Below, piece after piece: positions 45,793-55,807 of a stretch of 64,000 nt of DNA. Source of the DNA: Zantedeschia hybrid cultivar (Eukaryota > Streptophyta > Magnoliopsida > Alismatales > Araceae); contig JARZZO010000003.1 in NCBI GenBank assembly GCA_030544215.1, forward strand, positions 27,718,379-27,782,378, read 5' to 3'. The position numbers and the translations under genes are program-made. Numbering within the stretch: position 1 is the first letter of the stretch; the number at the start of each line of letters is the position of its first letter. A model generated the notes under the pieces. The model made no database searches. It was given only the letters and a program-made list of their open reading frames with translations, and was not told where the DNA came from.

Positions 45793-47375
45793 TGATGGAT
45801 ATAGGTGTCCTCTAAGCCAATCATAAGACACCTATTTCAATCTGGTTCACTAATAAATGGCATTAAATTCATTATGTAGATTGGCATATTTATAATTGCG
45901 AATAATGAAGTCCATGAATATGTGCAATAGTCATCAGATTATGATAAGATCATAATAATGAGACTGATGACTTATAAACATATATTCTTAATTGTTCCTA
46001 GTCGTAGGATGTTTGAGAAGGACATCAAACATCCGGTTATAATAGTACAGGTTATTCCAGCTCATATGATGAGGGTAATTGATCTCGTTAGTTACTAGTG
46101 TGGAGACACAATGGTAAACCTGTAGGTGCTCATTGGAGAATGAGTTCACTGAACTGATCCGACATGAATCGCCGAATGGTAATTTACCTGACTGTCAATC
46201 GGCTTGATTCATCGTCATAGTAGCGTGGTTGATCTTTGGACTTAAGACACCAAAAACACCTTGTCGGTGGACTTCTGGACTTTGACCTTGACCTACGAAT
46301 CCCTATCCACGGGATCTCAAATAGTCAAGGATCGGGTCCAGCGGAAGACCTTCGAAGGTGATTGTGTGTTCAATAAAGGATCGTTCGCTCTCAGGTAACT
46401 GGAAAGAGAATGCTCTAGAGTAGATCCACAAGAGTCTCTGGCCAGAGCAGAAACAATATCAGAAAAGTGATTTTCGGATATTGTAAAGCGGAGTCTGATT
46501 CAAGTGAGTTGACCATCTAGGGTTTGACAGTTGACCATACTCTAGGTTAACTCGAGAGCATTGTGCGAACAAAGGATTATAACCACGTGGTAACTGTGGA
46601 CGGACAGGTTCCATGAGTGGGTTGCTGAACCCTGCCTTCCGGGATCATGCGGTGTTGCTTGGCACCCAACTTGATCGGAAGTCCGACCGAATTTACATGC
46701 GATGATAATTCGGTTAAGCAATTAGTTAATATCTAGATATTAATTAATTACTATAAGTCAATAACTAGTTATTGGACTTAACGGGCTGAAAACCAGACTG
46801 GTAAATGGGCCTAGAGGGTCACACGCAATAAGATTCTCAATCGGTGGTACATAAGTGGGATTTATATTAACTCGGGGACTTTTGTGAAAAGTCGCGCCGA
46901 CTTAATATATATACACGCTATTGAGAAACCCTGGGCCAAACTCCAGGATTTCCCTTGTTGGCCGTCACCCCCCCTTTCTATCTCCTCCTCTGGGCGTCCC
47001 GTTCGGTGAGCCAGAATAGCTTCCGTCTCCGCCGCGTGTGATTCCCGAAAGTCGGGAATTCCCGTCGGCGGGATTTCCGCAATCGTTGCGGCGACGGATC
47101 CTCAGCGAGCGAGCTGAAATGGACGAGGGATCGAGGACGAACCACCACGGAGGATCGTGTGGATACCGCTGGAGGCCGGATGCTTGTGCGGCTTGCGGCA
47201 TCGCCTCGACGGAACCGAAACGGAAGCGGATTCGAATCCGCGCACGGTAATCAGATTCCAACTTGGTTTTTCAGTTTGCGTTTTTCGTTCCGAATCGGAT
47301 CAGTGGGCATCGGGCGGGATAAATTTTTGTTCTTCGTTTCCGTTGCGTTCTTCGCATCCCGCCCGGATCCCAACA
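45793..47375 (+). repeat. 5' LTR of C1
   Basis: 1583 bp, TGATGGATAT...CCCAACA. A TATA-like TTAATATATATAC lies at 46902-46913, followed by a GC-rich downstream part with CG-rich palindromic pieces. Frames at 46965-47435 lie here and at the matching place in the 3' LTR; they are not supported as genes. Confidence 0.92.
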
Positions 47376-47376
47376 G

Positions 47377-47388
47377 TGGTATCAGAGC
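47377..47388 (+). other. Primer-binding site of C1 (initiator Met tRNA)
   Basis: TGGTATCAGAGC, the classical plant initiator-methionine tRNA complement used by copia elements, one base after the LTR end. Confidence 0.95.
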
Positions 47389-48333
47389 CAGGTTCCGCTC
47401 TGATCCGCTCCGGAACGATAAAATTATTATTCTAAATTATTTCGTGCATAAATTCGTTTTTCCTCATAGATATTGTTCATGTGATGAACTTAGAATTTCG
47501 AATTTAATTTTTCTGTGCGAAAAACGAAATTTTTTGAGGGTTTCATCGCCTTCTTCATGGTGATGAAGAACCGGATTTATGGGCTTCAAAAGGGGATTAA
47601 TGATGGTTGGACCATCTCTGTGGGTTTGCTGGTATGACCAGCTACTCCTCGCTATCCCCGAAAAATTTCCATGGCGGCCGGTGGAGCTTTTTATCCCATA
47701 ATTTTCAAGAGTTGAAAAGGATTGTGGAAAAAGCTGAAATCTGCGAAACTGCACAAATCTCCAACTTTGGAGGTTCACCGGCGGCGAAGGAGTCACCGGC
47801 CGGCCACCACCTGCAGGGAAAATGGAAGTGGTGACATCCCTCTGCAATTTCCGGCCACCCTCGCGGCCGGCGGCGGCGGTGCCCATAACCAGCTTCAAAC
47901 AGGGCCAAAAAACCCTAAAATCAGGGCTGGTCGAACAACTGCAGGTGGGCCTGGACCGGCCGGCCCCGAGCCGGTTCGGCCGGGCGGCCTGGGCCTGGCC
48001 CGGGCGCGCCAGGCACCGGACCTGGCTCGGCCAGGTCGCCCGAGCCAGGGCCGGACCAGGGGCTAGGTCCTGGCTGAGCCCAGGGCCATCTGGCCCGAGC
48101 CAGGTGCCCCCTGGCTCGAGCCAGATGAGCCAGGTTCAGCCCTGGCATTGGCTCGAGCCAAGGGGGCCCATTAAGCCCCGATTAGGCCCATTTAAGCCAA
48201 TTTTGGCCCAATTAACCCCAAAAACCCCTTATTTAATTAAAAACCCCATCCTATTTAACTTGACATTGAAATTAATAATTTTTAAAATTGTTTTAAACAT
48301 TAAATTAATTATTTTGAGTTAAAAAGGGGGGAG
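47389..48333 (+). other. C1 leader, first part with GC-rich palindromes
   Basis: No supported coding sequence. 47930-48180 is very GC-rich and contains palindromes such as CTGGCTCGAGCCAG (near 48110), TTGGCTCGAGCCAA (near 48148) and ACCTGGC/GCCAGGT around the loop TCG (near 48019-48035). Overlapping frames in this stretch reflect low stop frequency in GC-rich DNA. Confidence 0.6.
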
Positions 48334-49403
48334 ATAATTAAGATATGATCTTAATTATGGATTATTAATTTAATCAAACCTTTTGTGGGGTTTAATTAAG
48401 ATGTGATCTTAATAGTTAATTGTTTTTAACTAAATAAGATAAGATCTTATTATTATTTGGTTTTAATTAATTAATTAAATGAGTTATAATTAAGATATGA
48501 TCTTAATTATAAATAACTTTTAATTAGTTAATTAAAGGGGTTTATATTTAAGATATGATCTTAAATACATATAACAGATGTTGTTATTTATTTAAAATAG
48601 AATCTTAATTATTAATTGACAATTGTTGTCATTAATAATTAAGATAATGTTTTTAATCTTAATTAACAATTGTTGTTAATTTATGTTTAAGATTTGATCT
48701 TAAAATTGTATCAACAAGAGTTGTTGTTTAATTATTAAGTAGTAACTTAAATTTTAATTATCAAATGTTGTTAATTAATTTTAGTCAATTGATTAGATTA
48801 TTTTAATTTCTTAGCAATTGTTGTTATGAAATTAAGTATTTGATTAAGGGACACTTAATAAAAGTTATTAAGTGTTTTATTAACTTTTAATAATAGTTAT
48901 TAAATAGTTAATAATTTCTTGAGAATTAACCTTAATAAAAGTTATTGAGGATTAATCATTGCTTAATTAGATTTTGAAGATCTAATCTACTTAATAGTTA
49001 ATATTTTAATAAAAGTTATTGAAAGGATTAAATTAAGTCTAATTGTTAGACTATTTTAATTAGAATTGTTCTAATTATTATTTCTTAATAATTGTTATTG
49101 AGAAATATTTTTTAGTTAAGGGGTTTTAATAAGGAGTTGTTAGGGGGTTAATAATAGGAATTATTAATTCTTTTATAAATGTTATTTAGGAATTTTTAAT
49201 TCTATCTAAATATTAGATTGTTTTGCATTAATAATTGTTATTAATGTGATTTAAAATTAATCTAAGTGTTAGATTAATTAATTTAGAACTATTCTAAATT
49301 ATGCATGTAATATTTTAGAATTTTAATTTTAGCTTTGTGTGCACATGTTGATGTGTTTGATGCTTTAAATTAGATTTATTGCATGTTAGAAAATGAGATT
49401 TTC
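48334..49403 (+). repeat. Array of three-base-loop hairpins in the C1 leader
   Basis: About twenty hairpins, nearly all perfect, with arms of 6-20 bp and loops of exactly three bases. Examples: 48334-48358 (11 bp, ATG), 48395-48413 (8, GTG), 48433-48451 (8, AAG), 48484-48512 (13, ATG), 48545-48567 (10, ATG), 48602-48645 (20 with one bulge, TTG), 48662-48680 (8, TTG), 48686-48704 (8, TTG), 48851-48875 (11, AAG), 49036-49052 (7, TTG), 49058-49076 (8, TTG), 49081-49105 (11, TTG), 49226-49246 (9, TTG), 49255-49279 (11, GTG), 49281-49299 (8, CTA) and 49389-49403 (6, GAG). Related hairpins differ by paired changes in both arms. Confidence 0.9.
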
Positions 49404-50640
49404 GAAAATTCAAATTATCCAATTTTGATTGGTACCCAGGTTTTAAGAAAGCCAAAGTTATTATATTTTCAAAATTTTAGCCTTCATGTGATGTGTTTTA
49501 TCATGTATGGATGGTTAAAATTTGTGGTTGTCATGGACATGCACTTAGTTAATTTCATATCATGTGATGGTGGGTGATTTTGTAGATTGTTATGGAATGT
49601 GGATGTTTATTAATTAAGTGTTAATTAATGAGGCTTGTGTGCCTCCCTCTCTCCATTCCATTGAAATTCTATCCCCCTCCATTATTGTACTCGGCCATAA
49701 GGCTTTCTCTTACAATTTATTTGTATTTGAAATTGTTTCAAAATATATAATATTTGTATTTGATCGCACCGGCCGAGGAGAGGCGAGGATGATCCACAAA
49801 TGCAACCAGGAAGGCGACAGGAGATGAGATCACCAGTGGCTATGTGTTTGCATGTTTAGATTATATAAATGTTATATAGTTTTGGTGATTAATTGTTAGG
49901 CTCCAGTTAATCACCGTACTGTCCATGATCACATAATGAACATGTATGGATGATGCATGCTTTTAGTTATTGATTATGAATCGATTGTTAATATCTAGGT
50001 ATAGTTAAATATATATGATATATTTATAATCTATCACCTAGGATGAGACCAACTTAATATAAACAAAACCTTCAACATAAAGTCTAAGCCGGAGCGTGAG
50101 TCATTGAGAATGTACTGCGTGGCTCTCCATCAATATAGTTCTTAGAACTTGATTCAGTGATGACGGATACTACGTGTTTACCCGAGATCTGCCACCGTCT
50201 GATGAAAGGACTATTAACTATGGCATTATGATGCCTTGAGATTGGAATAGAGGAACGGTGTAGCTATCCTCGCGTTTACCCGGGAGCTGTATTCTTACTC
50301 TACTCTGTCGCGTATTAATGGTAAAGCTTAGACCAGGTATAATGGTCTACTGTGTTTACCCGGGACCATTAAAGACCTGGGAGCCGAAATAAGATCGGAT
50401 ATTGCAAGGAGTTACAATTACCATGAGATGGTTGCTCTAAGATAATGGTATGATACTATGTGTTTACCCGAGGTCATACTATGATTCTTGGAGATTTTGA
50501 TCCTTACTAGAAGACTGTCGGAGTCTTCCGTTCTGTTTAGATGAAGGTTATACAGTCTGTCGAAAAATAGTGGGAAATAATTCAAGATAAAAGACCATAA
50601 TTGAATTATCAGAACTATCTGCTTAAATCACGTTGTTTCC
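49404..50640 (+). other. C1 leader, last part with conserved-loop stem-loops
   Basis: Non-coding. At about 50160-50490 the motif GTGTTTACCCGGG, or a one- or two-base variant, occurs four times. In at least two cases it is the loop of a different stem: AATGGTC/GACCATT (50341-50370) and GTATGA/TCATAC (about 50447-50478). The other two have weaker stems. Short frames at 49383-49827 are not supported. Confidence 0.55.
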
Positions 50641-51180
50641 TTCGATCACTAAAATGTCGTCTATTCGAGAAGTTGGCATATTGGATGCCAATACTTCTCA
50701 TACTCAGATTAACTAGAAAACTCTGAAGAATGTCTTCAGGGCCAAGTGAAAGTCACTATCCTAATCAGATATCATGAATCCGCTTACTTGGATAGACCAA
50801 GGTGAAGTGGTACTCATGGTATGCCTTATTGAAAGGCAATGATTGTCATGAAATCTCTTATTTGGATAGACCAAGATAAAGAGATATTTATGATATGTCT
50901 TTGAGAAAGACAAGTGGTAAGATTTTAAACGATCGAATCCACACTTGAAAAAGGATAAATAAAAGTCAGCTGAGATAGAGAAGTAGCAGTTCTCCCACTG
51001 CAACCAATATAAGGATATTGGTAAAGGCAAAAATAATATGGAACTTGAAAGAAGTTTAATATATTCTTATTATCGTCTTTTGCATGTCTATTAGAGAATT
51101 AGCGTTTCCAACATGAGATATTGGAAATGATTCTCAGAGCTGCGATAGTGTGCAGACATAGACAAGCAAAAGGAAATCGA
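50641..51180 (+). pseudogene. C1 gag remnant
   Basis: An ATG near 50653 begins MSSIREVGILDANTS, resembling the N-terminus of plant copia gag (ILDANxLTGPNxxDW), but a stop follows within about 20 codons and later capsid motifs are not readable. Confidence 0.5.
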
Positions 51181-53424
51181 AAAAATGTAAGTGTTGAGTT
51201 AGACTCAACTATTGTTCATGATATTCATAGCTTGCTGTCTGACAGTAAATCTTTGTATATCTATGGGAGTCAAATGTGAAACTAAATAATTGTTATTTAG
51301 TTACATGAGAAATCAAGAATAACATTGATTGACAAGAATAATAGTTGTTCGAATCAGTCAATACACTATAGATTCTTGAAGTGACATTTCATGTTATGAA
51401 TGTTCACAAGTCTCCTATAGAAATGAACTGTGTGAATCCTGATTATCTATGGTATTGTACATAGGGTTGTACAATAAGAAATTATTGATGCTGATACATA
51501 TTGATGTAAACAGCTCAAAGGCCAAAATATAATTACTACTGTTGACTTACCTTATAGTTTACTCTTGGAATGATTCGACTGTATGTACTTATTGAAGTAC
51601 AAGTCGAATGCATCTGAGAGATTAATGTATAAGATCAATATGAAGTATTAGAATTTTTGATTTGATCAAAGAAACTAGTACTTAGGTATATGATTCACAT
51701 AAATCATTAAGAGGATAATTGTATCCTCACTCGATTAATCCTCATTGTGCATCATAGAAATATGATAGAATGAGGAATTGCACCTTATTAAGATATGGTG
51801 CAATACATAATAAGATTTGCCTAATTCTTGTCCTTTTGAACATGAATATGAACATTAGATGTCCATACTTTAAAGATGGTTCCAAATAAGTCAGTGTGTG
51901 TCCATATAAGTTATGAAAACCAAATAATTCATATGAGATGTGAATTATGAACAAACCTGATTTAAAAGTCAGATGTTATCGCGATGTGAATTTGTAAATG
52001 TCTAAAGAGTTTGGACATTACAGTTATTAGCCAGACGATAATGAAATAATTGTCGTTCTGAAAGCTATCTTCTATGAAGAGGAATAGGTCCTCAAAGAAG
52101 ACAGTGGGAGCTGATAAAACTAGAAGATGTTCTAGATTCACAAGTTAACATCAGATTATTAGATAATCTTTAGTTGTTTGGAACCACTCATGACACATCA
52201 GAGAGCTTCATAGATTTTTGAGATTCTCTTAGTGACTAAAATGATATGTTTGACATATCTGATTTAGCAAGATGTGAGGAGCTCAAAATAGATTATGATC
52301 TAAAATCTATGATAATGATGCTCTCTGTCATTACAACTTTGAGATTGATAAGTTTATTAGAATTCTACTAGTCAATACTGCCTATCATGAGATGATGACA
52401 GTTGGATATTAAAAGCGTCCACTCAATGTGATTGAAGTAAAAATGTATATGATACACCTTTAAAGCTTTTAGAATATCCAGGAAGCAAGTTATGATTTCA
52501 AAATTATTTTGAATCAAAATGAAGCTTCCTAAGTTGTAACAAAAGTTTTTGACTTAATTGTCAAATATTATGTTATCATTAAGAACGATCACGGATTGTG
52601 TGTGTTCAGAAAGGACAGTGGGAGCACGGTCGTTTTAATAATGCTTTATAATAATAACATCAAAGTAATTGAGAATGACTTCAGGATGTTACTATTAGTG
52701 AAAGCATTGTTAACCATGTTTTCCTCCATAATGAATTTAGTTATAATATCTCACGTATTGGAAATACGAATCTATTAAGATAGATTGATGGGGATATTAT
52801 ATTGACCTGTATGTCAAAATGTTTGGCATAAATTTCATAACAAATTTCAATTGTTGAGATATGGAATTTATTCCTTTAAAGAAAAGGTTCCTTAAAGGAT
52901 GCAAGAGTGAAATACATCATTAAACACTTGATAAGTGCTAAGGATGCATTCACGTATATGGAGAGAATGATTTGAAACTATGAGGTCACACTGACTCAAA
53001 TTTCAAGTCAAATAATGGATTCAACCTTCTAGTAGAAAGGAATGGATTGGAATGGTTCCAATCCAGAACTCGATATTAAGGTGACGACATAGACAAGTGA
53101 TACTGTTATTGGAACAGTATGGATGAAAAGGTTCATTCCTGAACTAGAAATAGTTCTAAAAGGGTCTCTGATACCATCCTATCGTTGTAGGAGAACAGTG
53201 GGAGCAATAGATTATGTGATCGAGCCGTGGTCTCTTCAGAAGTTGCAGAACATTCTGAGGTTCTTTCACAAGTTCAGAGACAAAGGATTAAGAGGAAATA
53301 ACGTAATGGAAATATTCCATCTGTAGATAATTTAGCAGATCCCTGACCAAGTCTTAGTCACAGACTTTATGTGAGCATCACCTAGATTTGATGGAGATCA
53401 AATGCGAAAGTGATTGGCTTGAGT
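51181..53424 (+). pseudogene. C1 degraded copia pol
   Basis: Traces of the copia reverse transcriptase and RNase H. Near 52400 a DIKSVHSM phrase stands where DVKTAFLNG would be. 52596-52778 reads MCVFRKDSGSTVVLIMLYNNNIKV, matching the copia palm, but the catalytic YVDD is replaced by YNNN. Near 53200 GAIDYVIEPWSLQKLQNILR with FFHKFRDKG matches the RNase H end, followed by a broken NLADP and a terminal DWLESKWEID just before the polypurine tract. Integrase and protease are not clearly readable. Stops are numerous. Confidence 0.75.
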
Positions 53425-53437
53425 CCAAGTGGGAGAT
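53425..53437 (+). other. Polypurine tract of C1
   Basis: CCAAGTGGGAGAT directly precedes the 3' LTR start TGATGG; AAGTGGGAGAT is the usual copia form. Confidence 0.9.
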
Positions 53438-55001
53438 TGATGGATATAGGTGTCCTCTAAGCCAATCATAAGGCACCTATTTCAATCTGGTTCACTAATA
53501 AATGGCATTAAATTCATTATGTAGATTGGCATATTTATAATTACGCATAATGAAGTCCATGAATATGTGCAATAATCATCAGATTATGATGAGATCATAA
53601 TAATGAGACTGATGACTTATAAACACATATTCTTAATTGTTCCTAGTCGTAGGATGTTTGAGAGGGACATCAAACATCCGGTTAGACTAGTACAGGTTAT
53701 TCCAGCTCATATGATGAGGGTAACTGATCTCGTTAGTTACTAGTTTGGAGACACAATGGTAAACCTGTAGGTGCTCATTGGAGAATGAGTTCACTGAACT
53801 GATCCGACATGAATCGCTGAATGGTAATTTACCTGACTGTCAATCGGCTTGATTCATCGTCACAGTACCGTGGTTGATCCTTGGACTTGAGACACCAAAG
53901 ACACCTTGTCGGTAGACTTCTGGACTTTGACCTTGACCTACGAATCCCTATCCACGGGATCTCAAATAGTCAAGGATCGGGTCTAGCGGAAGACCTTCGA
54001 AGGTGATTGTATGTTCAATAAAGGATCGTTCGCTCTCAAGTAACTAGAGAGAGAATGCTCTAGAGTAGATCCGCAGGAGTCTCTGGCCAGAGCAGAAACA
54101 ATATCAGAAAAGTGGTTTTCGGATATTGTAAAGCAGAGTCTGATTCAAGTGAGTTGACCATACCCTAGGTTAACTCGAGAGCATTGTGCGAACGAAGGAT
54201 TATAGCCACGTGGTAACTGTGGACGGACAGGTTCCATGAGTGGGTTGCTGAACCCCATTACCTTCCGGGATCATGCAGTGTTGCTTGACACCCAACTTGA
54301 TCGGAAGTCCGACCGAATTTACATGCGATGATAATTCGGTTAAGTAATTAGTTAATATCTAGATATTAATTAATTACTATAAGTCAATAACTAGTTATTG
54401 GACTTAACGGGCTGAAAATCGGAGTGGTAAATGGGCCTAGAGGGTTACACGCAATAAGATTCTCAGTCGGTGGTACATAAGTGGGATTTATATTAACTCG
54501 GAAACTTTTGTGAAAAGTCACGCCGACTTAATATATATACATGCTGTTGAGAAACCCTGGGCCAAGCTCCAGGATTTCCCTTGCTAGCCGTCACCCCCCC
54601 TTTCTCTCTCCTCCTCTGGGCATCCCGTTCGGCGAGCCAGAATAGCTTCCATCTCCGCCGCGTGTGATTCCCGAATGTCAGGAATTCCCGTCGGCGGGAT
54701 TTCCGCAATCGTTGCGGTGACGGATCTTCAGCGAGCGAGCTGAAACGGACGAGGGATTGAGGACGAACCATCGCGGAAGATCGCGTGGATACCGCTGGAG
54801 GCCGGACGCTTGTGCGGCTTGCGGCATCGCCTCGATGGAACCAAAACGGAAGCGGATTCGAATCCGCGCACGGTAATCAGATTCCAACCTGGTTTTTTGG
54901 TTTGCGTTTTTCGTTCCGAATCGGATCAGCGGGCATCGGGCGGGATAAATTTTTGTTCTTTATTTCCGCTGCGTTCTTCACGTCCCGCCCGGATCCCAAC
55001 A
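53438..55001 (+). repeat. 3' LTR of C1
   Basis: 1564 bp, matching the 5' LTR end to end. The main length difference is a deletion of about 22 bp between two GTTGACCAT repeats (near 54155) plus small indels. Frames at 54493-55013 are LTR sequence and not genes. Confidence 0.92.
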
Positions 55002-55006
55002 TGCAA

Positions 55007-55807
55007 GAGTTGACGCCAACATTCACTAGTCCCAGAGCACCTCTTCGGCACTGTCATGGAATGGCGGCGATCCATTGGGGCTGGTCGCCCAACAACTGGG
55101 GGCCTTGATTACCCTAGTCCAAGAATTTTTGTTGGTACCTCAGGCAAGTGTTGCACCCCAAACAGGTGCTCTCCGGGAGGTGAAACAACCACCAGCCACC
55201 CTCAGGTGGTGGCAAGGTGTTCAAAGTGCGGGTGGATGCTTCCTCATACTTGATGGAGAGATTCGCTGCAACAACCTTCGACCCACTGGCTCAGGAATCG
55301 CTGGTTCCAACAGCGCATCCCCCAGGCTTGAAGAAGGCAATAGGGGCCAAAGCCACCACTCCAATGCGTCGTGGACGCCCCACTCTTCTCGAGTGAACCT
55401 GGCTGTAGGTCGGCGCATTAAGGAGTTGGAAAGGCGGATCGATGAGTGAGAAAGTTGACTGGAGTAGAGAGACAGAAGCCTCGAGAACCTCCTCCAAGAG
55501 AGACGTTCTTCCTCCCCCACCGATGTATAAGAGGATATGTCCCCCTTTTCTTAGGAGTTCTTTGATGTACCAGTCCCTAAGAAGTTGCTAGTCAACAACC
55601 GCAATACTTACGACAGGCAGGGAACTATAAGACCCCCTTCAAAAACTTCTAGTCTCACATTAGGCTGCATCTAGTCTCAGATGTTGTTCATTATCGCACC
55701 TTCTGCACCAACTTGGTGGAGACCGCGCAAGCGTGGTTCTCCTCCTTAGCTTCCTAGTTTGTCTGCTCCTTTGGACAATTCAGAAAACTATTTTGAGAGC
55801 ACTTTGC
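55007..55807 (+). pseudogene. Element F gag, second part
   Basis: Continues F gag after C1. Visible: a long block with LGALITLVQEFLLVPQAS, then GRRIKELERRIDE, then a broken capsid phrase with FFDVPVPKKLL, YDRQGT and a FCTNLVETAQAWFSSL-like capsid motif near 55740. Several frameshifts. It ends within AGAGTCTAGTGG, where it fuses to A-type pol sequence; nucleocapsid and protease are missing. Confidence 0.7.

Larger units (their letters stand above)
45793..55001 (+). mobile_element. Element C1: Ty1/copia retrotransposon with dead pol
   Basis: LTRs 45793-47375 and 53438-55001, primer site 47377-47388, polypurine tract just before 53438, and TGCAA target duplications at 45788-45792 and 55002-55006. 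This is a complete transposition unit inserted in F gag. The internal region starts with about 3.3 kb of structured non-coding leader, then strongly degraded gag and pol. LTR divergence is only about 3% by eye, far less than the coding decay, which suggests that a defective copy was moved by proteins from another element. Confidence 0.92.

Noticed and set aside
46965..48322. Several overlapping frames in the C1 LTR and GC-rich leader
   Set aside because: They overlap in many frames, repeat in the 3' LTR, and reflect few stop codons in GC-rich DNA.
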